Below, in pieces: positions 1 through 5,087 of a DNA stretch of 5,152 nt. The number at the start of each line of letters is the position of its first letter. Position 1 is the first letter of the stretch. The notes beneath the pieces are model-generated. The model worked only from the letters and a program-made list of their open reading frames with translations. It made no database searches and was not told where the DNA came from. A program made the position numbers and the translations under genes. The stretch is taken from contig JBMFKS010000144.1 of assembly GCA_049972045.1 (NCBI GenBank), positions 1 through 5,152 of the forward strand, read 5' to 3'. This stretch comes from SpSt-77 sp049972045 (lineage in GTDB: Bacteria; Chloroflexota; Anaerolineae; B4-G1; DUEL01).

Positions 1-5
1 AGAAT

Positions 6-11
6 TATAAT
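6..11 (+). promoter_or_regulatory. Candidate -10 box upstream of the fused transferase gene
   Basis: An exact TATAAT hexamer lies about 105 bases before the start codon at 116, in a locally AT-rich stretch of an otherwise GC-rich window. A matching -35 box would fall before the window starts, so it cannot be checked. If real, the leader would be roughly 100 nt long. A chance match is quite possible. Confidence 0.25.
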
Positions 12-101
12 TGCAGGGAATCACCCTCTCTGCGACAGCAAATCTTCCCCAAAGCACCGTCAAAACACGGTTTTCCCCAGTCTCCACGCCTTCAGACTCA
101 G

Positions 102-112
102 AAAGGAGGTGA
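102..112 (+). promoter_or_regulatory. Strong Shine-Dalgarno site
   Basis: The sequence AAAGGAGGTGA is an almost complete complement of the 16S rRNA 3' end and ends three bases before the ATG at 116. It fixes that ATG as the start and suggests efficient translation. Confidence 0.85.
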
Positions 113-115
113 GCC

Positions 116-1447
116 ATGCAAGCGGTTATTCTGGCGGCCGGTGAAGGGAGCCGGATGAACCATCCCGATGGCCTGCCCAAGGTGCTGGTAGACATCGGTG
201 GGCAGACGCTTCTGGAGCACGTGCTAACCGCGCTGGCGGCCCTGGGTGTCCGCGAATTTGTCATCGTGGTCGGCTATCGGGGAGAGGAGATCGCGGAGTG
301 GATTCGTCGCCACCGACTGGACCAGCGGTGGTCAATTCAGGTCGTCCCCAACCCTCGCTGGCCTGAGGGAAACGCCAGTTCCATCCTGGCAGCCCGACCG
401 TACCTGCGGGGCGACCGCTTTGTGGTCGCGATGGGCGACCATCTTTTTGACCCCCAGGCGCTGCAGGGATTCCTGAAGGTGCGGGGAGATTTTGTGGGGG
501 TCTTTGATTCTCGCCCGCTCCTGGTGGACATAGCGGAGGCCACCAAGGCCCGGAGCCACCGGGGCCACGTCGTTGCCCTGGGCAAGGACCTGACGGATTT
601 TCAGTACGTGGATACGGGGCTTTTCCTCTGCTCCCGGCGGATTTTTCCTTTCGTGGAAGAGTGTCTGGCCGGAGGGGAAGGCACCTTCAACGAAGTCAAA
701 CGCCGCTGGATCGCCCGGGGCCACGTCCTGCACATCTTTGATTGTCAGGGGGCCTTCTGGATGGACGTGGACACGCCGGAGGACCTGGCCCGCGCGCGGG
801 AGTGGATAAGCCGGCGGCTGGTCCGGCCCCGGGATGGGGTGATCGCTCGCCGGCTGAACCGCCGGATCTCCGTCCCGATCTCCCGCTGGCTGGTCCGCCA
901 CACCTCCCTGACCCCCAACCAGATCTCCGCCGGGGTATTCGGCCTGACGGTGCTGGCGGCCCTCCTCTTCTGCGGGGGGCGGGGATCCTCGGTCATCCTG
1001 GCCGGGCTACTGGCCCAGGTTGCCTCTATCCTGGATGGATGCGACGGCGAGGTCGCGCGTTTGCGACATATGAGCAGTCCTTTCGGCGCCTGGCTGGACG
1101 CCGTCCTGGACCGCTGGGGGGACGCCTTCCTCATTGCGGGGATGACCTGTGGGGCCTGGCGCGTGCTGGCCCAGCCCTGGATCTGGCTTCTGGGCTTCCT
1201 GGCGCTGATGGGCTCTTTTCTGATCTCTTACTCCGAGGCCCGCTACGAGGGGGCATTCCGGGAACCCCCCGCGTTCGGGGACGGGATTCCGGCCAAGCGG
1301 GATACCCGTCTGTTCCTGGCGATGCTGGGGGGCCTGTTCGGTCAACTTGCCCTTGCTCTCTTCTTCATCGCAGCGCTGTCCCTGGCCGAAATGGTCCGAC
1401 GCGGGATTACCACCGCAATGAGATGGCAAGGGGAAATCGCCGGATAG
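116..1447 (+). CDS. Bifunctional nucleotidyltransferase / CDP-alcohol phosphotransferase (IPCT/DIPPS-like)
   Basis: The 443-aa protein has two domains. Residues 1 to about 235 are a sugar-phosphate-type nucleotidyltransferase: LAAGEGSRM at 6-14 with PK at 21-22 (NTP binding), MGDH at 106-109, and DVDTPEDL at 217-224 (metal-binding and closing region). The segments VDIAEATK, GKDLTDF, VDTGLF and WMDVDT are typical of L-myo-inositol-1-phosphate cytidylyltransferase. Residues about 240-443 form a membrane CDP-alcohol phosphotransferase with the complete signature D307-x2-D310-G311-x2-A314-R315-x8-G324-x3-D328-x3-D332 and several hydrophobic helices (about 270-306, 336-373, 398-425). Known fused enzymes make CDP-inositol and condense it with inositol-1-phosphate to a phosphorylated di-myo-inositol phosphate, an osmolyte of thermophiles. 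Assigning that exact reaction is inference, since related bacterial fusions could make inositol phospholipids or other polar lipids. The start is set by a strong Shine-Dalgarno. The last 32 bases lie in a 77-bp segment repeated across the scaffold gap, but the TAG stop is reached before the gap, so the gene is complete. Confidence 0.9.
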   Translation: MQAVILAAGEGSRMNHPDGLPKVLVDIGGQTLLEHVLTALAALGVREFVIVVGYRGEEIAEWIRRHRLDQRWSIQVVPNPRWPEGNASSILAARPYLRGDRFVVAMGDHLFDPQALQGFLKVRGDFVGVFDSRPLLVDIAEATKARSHRGHVVALGKDLTDFQYVDTGLFLCSRRIFPFVEECLAGGEGTFNEVKRRWIARGHVLHIFDCQGAFWMDVDTPEDLARAREWISRRLVRPRDGVIARRLNRRISVPISRWLVRHTSLTPNQISAGVFGLTVLAALLFCGGRGSSVILAGLLAQVASILDGCDGEVARLRHMSSPFGAWLDAVLDRWGDAFLIAGMTCGAWRVLAQPWIWLLGFLALMGSFLISYSEARYEGAFREPPAFGDGIPAKRDTRLFLAMLGGLFGQLALALFFIAALSLAEMVRRGITTAMRWQGEIAG

Positions 1448-1492
1448 TGCTACAACCGCACCTGGCTTCCCTGGGAGGTCACAGCCGAATCC
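1416..1492 (+). repeat. 77-bp exact direct repeat, copy 1 (left gap edge)
   Basis: This segment begins CAATGAGATGGCAAGG and ends GCCGAATCC, directly at the first N. It is identical over all 77 bases to the segment immediately right of the gap. It contains the last 32 bases of the transferase gene, including its stop. Copies abutting both sides of a gap point to contig ends that share one k-mer rather than to a biological repeat. Confidence 0.95.
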
Positions 1493-1592
1493 NNNNNNNN
1501 NNNNNNNNNNNNNNNNNNNNNNNNNNNNNNNNNNNNNNNNNNNNNNNNNNNNNNNNNNNNNNNNNNNNNNNNNNNNNNNNNNNNNNNNNNNN
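1493..1592. other. Scaffold gap of exactly 100 N
   Basis: There are exactly 100 unknown bases. This round number is commonly used as a placeholder for a gap of unknown size. Because its two edges are identical, the true sequence may contain no gap at all. Nothing should be translated across it. Confidence 0.98.
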
Positions 1593-1669
1593 CAATGAGA
1601 TGGCAAGGGGAAATCGCCGGATAGTGCTACAACCGCACCTGGCTTCCCTGGGAGGTCACAGCCGAATCC
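1593..1669 (+). repeat. 77-bp exact direct repeat, copy 2 (right gap edge)
   Basis: This second identical copy starts with the first known base after the gap. It repeats the last 10 codons and stop of the transferase gene plus 45 bases of downstream sequence. It is followed by new sequence from 1670. It has no start codon or upstream coding part and should not be annotated as a gene remnant. Confidence 0.95.
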
Positions 1670-1687
1670 CGTTCAGAGCATCAGAGG

Positions 1688-1758
1688 AAACCACGGGCTT
1701 CACGGATGACACGGATTGATGGCTAAAAAATCCGTGAAATCCGTGTAATCCGTGGTTT
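1688..1758. repeat. Inverted repeat of period-9 CACGGATNN units
   Basis: The left arm 1688-1717 and the right arm 1729-1758 are reverse complements at 25 of 30 positions, separated by an 11-base loop. Each arm is three 9-base units: CACGGGCTT, CACGGATGA, CACGGATTG on the left, and ATCCGTGAA, ATCCGTGTA, ATCCGTGGT on the right. Changes fall mainly in the variable unit ends. The transcript could form a long hairpin just beyond the transferase gene, so it could help terminate transcription. A classic T-tract is not seen after the right arm. From memory, similar units are dispersed in genomes of Chloroflexota and other environmental bacteria. Confidence 0.8.
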
Positions 1759-1803
1759 GTGCTACAACATTGCGATTGACAAGCCACGAGCCGTTGTCTG
1801 AAA

Positions 1804-1930
1804 ACCACGAAGGACACCAAGAACACGAAGACTTTGGTGGGCTTTCATCCCTTCGGGCAGAGAAGCCCCGAGGGGCTCGGGGCAAAGCCGCTTTCCGCCA
1901 GTTCTTTGTGTCCTTCGTGTCCTTTGTGGT
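1804..1930. repeat. Inverted repeat of period-9 CACGAAGGA units with a central hairpin
   Basis: The left arm 1804-1830 and the right arm 1904-1930 are reverse complements at 23 of 27 positions. The units are CACGAAGGA, CACCAAGAA and CACGAAGAC, again with a 9-base period but a different core from the neighbouring repeat. The 73-base spacer carries its own perfect hairpin at 1865-1883, GCCCCGAG-GGG-CTCGGGGC. The element ends 20 bases from the stop of the minus-strand NLR pseudogene, so it lies between convergent genes and could act as a two-way transcription barrier. Open frames through it in either direction are by-products of the 9-base period. Confidence 0.8.
1865..1883. repeat. Perfect 8-bp stem, 3-base loop hairpin
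   Basis: GCCCCGAG pairs exactly with CTCGGGGC around a GGG loop. It is a very stable GC-rich stem inside the spacer of the larger inverted repeat. No T-tract follows on either strand, so a Rho-independent terminator is not supported. Confidence 0.6.
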
Positions 1931-2042
1931 AGATTTCTCAGACCAGCTCTCAAAGGCGCTCTCTGACCAACCGTTGCCCTGGGTGGTGGGGCGCTTCCTG
2001 CTGATGAGGGAAACGGCTATCGCCGGAACGGGGGGAGGGTAG

Positions 2043-2141
2043 CCAATCAAAAATCCACACCCGCCCGCTGGCATCGCCGCAGGCCAGGGTGCGGCCATCC
2101 CAGGAGAGGGCCAGGCTGCGGATAGAGGCATCGTTCCAGAA
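2043..2141 (-). repeat. WD40 repeat 2 (closing-type blade)
   Basis: FWNDASIRSLALSWDGRT, then LACGDASGRVWIFDW, matches a degenerate blade lacking the GH dipeptide, of the sort that ends the WD40 array in related bacterial NLRs. A 30-residue Arg/Pro-rich tail with no domain character follows up to the TGA at 1950. With only two blades, a propeller cannot close. Confidence 0.75.
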
Positions 2142-2156
2142 GAGCAGGCGGGAGGC

Positions 2157-2267
2157 GCCCGTTTCCAGGTCCCATGCCCGTACCGTGCGGTCATCCGAGC
2201 CGCTGACGATGGTGCGGCCGTCGGGGCTCACCGCCACGGCGTTCACCCCACCTGTATGCCCCTCCAG
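2157..2267 (-). repeat. WD40 repeat 1
   Basis: This is a canonical blade: LEGHTGG, then VNAVAVSPDGRTIVSGSDD, then RTVRAWDLETG, with the GH and WD dipeptides in place. It lies in the last reading frame of the broken NLR gene. Confidence 0.85.
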
Positions 2268-2605
2268 GGAGCGGAGCCAGAGGGGCGGTTCCGGGCGCGG
2301 GTCCAGGCGGGAGCGCAGCAGGGGCGGGGCATCGCCCTGCCCGCAGCGGCGGCTGACGGCTTCTTCGCACAGGCGGTGCAGGGGGCCATCCGGCGCATCC
2401 CGCCAGCGCAGGTGGTTGTAGAGGGCGGGGAAGAGCCACTCCGGCGCCCGGGCGATGCGGTGCTCCTCCAGCCGCAGGCGTTCTTCAAAGGCCTCCAGGA
2501 TGGGCCGCCGCTCGGCCTCTTGCGGGGGCCGGTCCTCCAGGGCGCGGCGGTAGTCGGCCTCCAGGTCAAAGACGGAGGTGGCCAGGCAGCGGGCTTCCAG
2601 GTAGT

Positions 2606-2607
2606 CA
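2606..2607 (-). other. Single-base deletion in the helical region of the NLR gene
   Basis: The frame ending HDALYRLLTDL continues in the third frame as DYLEARCLATSVFDLEADY. Adding one base after GACTT gives LLTD-(F or L)-DYLEARC, a typical helical link in this protein class. It is the same type of shift as the first deletion, so the two do not restore each other. Confidence 0.78.
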
Positions 2608-3198
2608 AGTCGGTGAGCAGGCGGTAGAGGGCGTCGTGCCAGCCGGCGGCCAGGTGGTGATGCACCAGGTGGTTCCAAAAGTAGGCGTCCCCGGCCAGGC
2701 GTTGCGCGGCTTGCTCCCAGGGCAGGGGCGCGTTAGGGTAATCGTCCACGCCCAGGCGCGCGGCGTAGGCCCGCAGCAGGTGGCGGTGCAGGTCGGGCAG
2801 GTCGGCCTCCCGCATCTTGCGCAGGTAGTCCCGCTGCAGGTCGTGCAGGGTGAGGGCGGTGCGGGCCTCGTCGGCCCAACGGGCCAGGGAGCGGTCCACC
2901 AGTTCCTGCGCCAGGTCCTCCACGTCGTCCTCGTCCCGGCCCAGGGGTGCCCAGAGGACGCGCAGCACGGCCAGGGGGATTGGCTCTTCTTCGGGGAAGA
3001 CGGCCAGGTCCAGGTAGCGGGCGCGGGCCCGCTCATCCAGGGCCTGCACGCTCACATCCAGGGCGGACAACAAGGTGGGGTACTCGTAGCCGGGGAAGAG
3101 CCTGCGGAGTTTCTCCAGGTCGGCCTCTTGCAAGCGGCGCAGGGCCTTTCTCCATGGTTCGGGGTTCTGGCGGACGAAGGCGCCCACCATCGCCAGGG

Positions 3199-3200
3199 CA
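3199..3200 (-). other. Single-base deletion in the GLPL-type motif of NB-ARC
   Basis: The upstream frame reads ECGYLPLP and then turns to nonsense (WRWWAPSS). The next frame takes over with ALAMVGAFVRQNPEPW. Restoring one G on the coding strand gives CGYLPLALAMVGAF, the expected GLPL-type helix of NB-ARC proteins. The shift equals one missing base. Confidence 0.8.
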
Positions 3201-3852
3201 GGGGCAGGTAGCCGCACTCTCTGGCCACATCGCGGGCCTCCGACGGCAGGGCGGCCACCTCCTGCCCGGCCCAGTCGGCCAGCAGGCGCAGAGCCTGGTC
3301 GGGGGAGAGGACGTCCAGTTCAAAGGGCCGGGCCTGGAGGGTGGTCAGCACCCGGGCGTCGCGGGTGGTGAGCAGCCAGCGGGTGGGAGCGGGCGCGCGC
3401 AGGGGAAAGGCCTCGGCGTGGCGGGCGTCCCACACGTCGTCCAGGATCACCAGGCAACGCTTGTCGGCCAGCGCGGTGCTCAGGAAGCCCCGCCCCTGGA
3501 TTTCGTCCCGGAAGGTCTCCCGCTCGCCCGTGAGGAAGAGGTAGAGTTCCTCCTGGCGGGCGGGCAGGTGGGGCTGCTGGCCGATGGGCAGCCAGACGAC
3601 GCCGTCGGGGAAGGCGGCCCGGACCTGGGGGTCGTGGGCCAGGGCGGCGGCCAGCACGGACTTGCCGATGCCGCCCATGCCTTTCACGCCCACGATGCCC
3701 AGGGCGGCGGCGCCGTCCGCCAGCAGGGCGCGGCGCAGGGGGTCCAGAAACTCCTCGCGGGGGATGTAGTGGTCGGGCAGGGCGGGCAGGTTGTAGGTGC
3801 GGGCAGCCAGCAGGCGTTCCAGGTCGGCGCGCTGGCGGGCGTCCAGGCGGAG

Positions 3853-3939
3853 AACGATGTTACCGTCGCCGGTGATGATCACCGCGCCGTCGGCGCTGCT
3901 GCCCAAGGCCACGGCCCGCTCGCCGGTGATCAGGGTGAG
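3853..3939 (-). other. BASS-like Gly/Asp motif in the NLR (sensor copy)
   Basis: The encoded stretch LTLITGERAVALGSS, followed by ADGAVIITGDGNIV, sits between the helical N-terminus and NB-ARC. It matches the C-terminal motif of the upstream small protein at 14 of 29 aligned positions without gaps, with most others conservative. It has alternating small/hydrophobic residues punctuated by Gly, as expected of a short beta-arch amyloid motif. Assignment to the bacterial amyloid signalling sequences (BASS) is inference from the position and the shared motif. Confidence 0.6.
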
Positions 3940-4197
3940 GCGGCCTTCGCTGAGGGACTGGCGCAGAATGGGGACGTCCTCGGGCGTATGCGTGCCCTGA
4001 AGCAATCGCTCCAATGCCTGACGGATGGCCACGGCTTCCGCGACCAAACGCTCCAGGGCGCGGCTGTCGTACAGCGCGTGCAGGGCCGGCTCACGGGCCA
4101 GTTCGGCTTCCAGGGAGCGAAGCAAGTCTCCCACGACCTGAACGGCCTCCTGCCAACGCTCCCAGGAGGCGGGGGCGACCTGGCCCAGGTGCTGCGC

Positions 4198-4200
4198 CTA
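4198..4200 (-). other. In-frame amber stop interrupting the NLR gene
   Basis: TAG lies in the same frame as both the 96-aa N-terminal segment (from 4488) and the 360-codon segment containing the P-loop. The coding character continues immediately after it (AQHLGQVAPASWERW) without a ribosome site or a convincing restart for 20 codons. One base change from TGG (Trp) or TAC (Tyr) would explain it. The first downstream alternative start is a GTG at 4134 with no clear Shine-Dalgarno. Confidence 0.8.
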
Positions 4201-4493
4201 CAGGCGGGCCAGGCGCGCCGGTTCGGGTTGGCCGCGGCGGGTAAGCAGTTCCGCCAGCAGGGGGGCCGTCTCCGGGCCGGCGAGGAAGGTCTGGTCGAAG
4301 AGCGCGGCGGCCCATTGGGGGTGTCGGCGGGCAAAGTCCGCATAACACCGCGCCAGCGCGGCCTGGAAGGCCCGGCGCTGCGGGTCCAGGCCCAGGGCGG
4401 CCCGGGTCTGACTGGCCAGGTCACTCTCCTGGAGCAGGTAGCCGAAGACGGCTTCGGCTACGGCGGCGAGCAGGGCTTCGGTGAGCATGGCGT

Positions 4494-4499
4494 CCTCCT
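4494..4499 (-). promoter_or_regulatory. Shine-Dalgarno of the NLR gene
   Basis: AGGAGG on the minus strand precedes the ATG at 4488 by five bases. It decides against the longer reading that would start at 4515. The 124-base interval to the upstream gene shows no clear promoter, so the two genes may share a transcript. Confidence 0.8.
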
Positions 4500-4587
4500 G
4501 AACTTGTCTGCACAAACAGTCACGCTACCCTGGTCCGGGTCTCTGGGCTGAGCGTGGCAAACTTCTCGTCGGCACTCAGGCTTCTGG

Positions 4588-4617
4588 AGTAGGACAACTG
4601 CGCGCAGTTGTCCTACT
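4588..4617. repeat. Perfect 30-bp palindrome overlapping a stop codon
   Basis: The half-site AGTAGGACAACTGCG is followed at once by its exact reverse complement; one further pair matches, making 32 bp in all. It is flanked by CTGG direct repeats at 4584-4587 and 4618-4621. The TAG stop of the small minus-strand gene lies inside it. No T-tract follows on the minus strand, so it is not a standard intrinsic terminator. It could be a miniature palindromic insertion, an mRNA-stabilising hairpin between the two genes, or a protein-binding site. Confidence 0.9.
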
Positions 4618-5041
4618 CTGGTGACACTTTGTTTCGGTCGCCGGTGAGGATGATGTTCCCGCTGGCGTTCCCGCCAATCGCCACGGCGCGGTCGCCGCTG
4701 GCGATGACGGCGGTGCCAGGCCGGACATCCCGGAGCAGCCGCGCCGCTTCGGCGGCAAGTTCAGCATCTTCCTGCAGCAGTTTCTTCAGTTGCCGGCGCA
4801 GGGCGGCGAGGGCGTCGGGGTCGTTGGGGGCGGATTGGGCGTCGGTCAGGGCTTCCTGCAGGGCGGGTTTGGTCTCGGCTTTGCGCTGAATGCTCTCCGC
4901 CAGGCGCTTGAGGCCGTCCCACGAATCGGCGGCGAGTTTCTTGCCCAGTTCGCCGGCGGCGGCTTTGGCCAGTTCCACACCGCCTTTGAGCAGGTAGGGG
5001 ATCAGAGGGGCGAGGAATTGGGCGAGCTGGGAGGTGTCCAT
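4613..5041 (-). CDS. Small helical protein with C-terminal BASS-like motif (candidate Bell-type effector)
   Basis: The protein has 142 aa. The start is the ATG at 5041, with AAAGGAG six bases upstream; a GTG six codons earlier overlaps that ribosome site and is less likely. Residues about 5-35 form a hydrophobic to amphipathic helix (LAQFLAPLIPYLLKGG) rich in Ala, Leu and Gly. Residues 36-105 are predicted helical and charged, with a DPDALAALRRQLKKLL segment. Residues 111-139 hold the motif SGDRAVAIGGNASG and ILTGDRNKV, which is matched in the NLR downstream. This layout resembles the bacterial Bell domain, a membrane-targeting cell-death domain analogous to fungal HeLo and MLKL, followed by an amyloid signalling motif. 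If so, it is the effector that the NLR activates. The protein family itself is not firmly identified, and a plain adaptor is the main alternative. The stop codon comes from a perfect palindrome that may have inserted here. No frame damage is seen. Confidence 0.75.
   Translation of the reverse strand: MDTSQLAQFLAPLIPYLLKGGVELAKAAAGELGKKLAADSWDGLKRLAESIQRKAETKPALQEALTDAQSAPNDPDALAALRRQLKKLLQEDAELAAEAARLLRDVRPGTAVIASGDRAVAIGGNASGNIILTGDRNKVSPE
4625..4711 (-). other. BASS-like Gly/Asp motif at the effector C-terminus
   Basis: This covers residues 111-139 of the small protein. The invariant positions shared with the NLR copy are G-x-RAVA-x-G, A-x-G, I-x-TGD-x-N and V. A C-terminal place on the small protein and a place before NB-ARC on the NLR is the order described for effector/NLR amyloid pairs. 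Confidence 0.6.
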
Positions 5042-5047
5042 CGGTTT

Positions 5048-5054
5048 CTCCTTT
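5048..5054 (-). promoter_or_regulatory. Shine-Dalgarno of the small effector gene
   Basis: AAAGGAG on the minus strand stands six bases before the ATG at 5041 and decides the start. Confidence 0.75.
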
Positions 5055-5081
5055 AGCACCTCTGAGGAATGCCTGGTGGTT

Positions 5082-5087
5082 TGTCAA
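5082..5087 (-). promoter_or_regulatory. Candidate -35 box for the effector/NLR pair
   Basis: A consensus TTGACA on the minus strand lies about 40 bases before the effector start. No good -10 hexamer occurs 16-18 bases downstream (the region reads CAGAGG), so the promoter call is weak. The rest of 5088-5152 shows no gene. Confidence 0.2.

Larger units (their letters stand above)
1950..4488 (-). pseudogene. Broken NLR/APAF1-like STAND ATPase (NB-ARC plus WD40)
   Basis: One gene of about 846 codons is recovered if an in-frame TAG (4198-4200) is read through and two one-base deletions (near 3199/3200 and 2606/2607) are restored. The start is the ATG at 4488, with AGGAGG five bases upstream. Domains in order: an unrecognised helical N-terminus (4488 to about 3950); a Gly/Asp motif at 3853-3939 shared with the upstream protein; NB-ARC with P-loop GMGGIGKS (3658-3681), Walker B CLVILDDVWD (3427-3456), RNBS-B-like WLLTTRD, and a GLPL-type motif split by the first frameshift; a winged-helix region ending in LTLHDLQRDYL (MHD-like); a helical APAF1-type region; and two WD40 repeats (2157-2267, 2043-2141), where homologues usually have seven or more. 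The family uses nucleotide-driven oligomerisation to trigger an effector; the C-terminal propeller senses the ligand. As written it cannot be made in one piece. Real decay and sequence error are both possible, and three lesions favour decay. Confidence 0.85.

Noticed and set aside
62..74. AAAAC-ACG-GTTTT mini hairpin before the transferase gene
   Set aside because: A five-pair AT-rich stem is too weak, and it is followed by CCCC; no support as a terminator or riboswitch.
332..901. Minus-strand frame of 189 codons inside the transferase gene
   Set aside because: Fully antisense to a well-supported conserved coding region, with no recognisable motifs.
742..1719. Plus-strand open frame running through the N gap
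   Set aside because: It overlaps the transferase gene in another frame and crosses unknown bases; the low-complexity Gly/Pro/Arg composition is typical of a shadow frame.
1688..1930. CRISPR array
   Set aside because: The repeats are 9-base units in inverted arms, without 25-40 base spacers or identical direct repeats, and no cas gene is present.
1752..2042. Small plus-strand frame with HEGHQEHED and FVSFVSFVV segments
   Set aside because: These peptides are direct translations of the period-9 inverted repeat arms. There is no ribosome site and no plausible protein.
3185..3215. Programmed -1 frameshifting
   Set aside because: No X-XXY-YYZ slippery heptamer is seen at either shift, and a separate in-frame stop upstream already breaks the gene.
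4441..4458. Small hairpin GCCGAAG / CTTCGGC
   Set aside because: It lies inside the coding sequence of the NLR N-terminus (encoding AVFGY) and has no T-tract; a seven-base stem is expected by chance in GC-rich DNA.
2947..4551. Long plus-strand open frame of 534 codons
   Set aside because: It is antisense to the NLR gene, where high GC removes stops. Its Gly/Gln/Val-rich translation has no domain motifs, while the minus strand has P-loop, Walker B and WD40 motifs.
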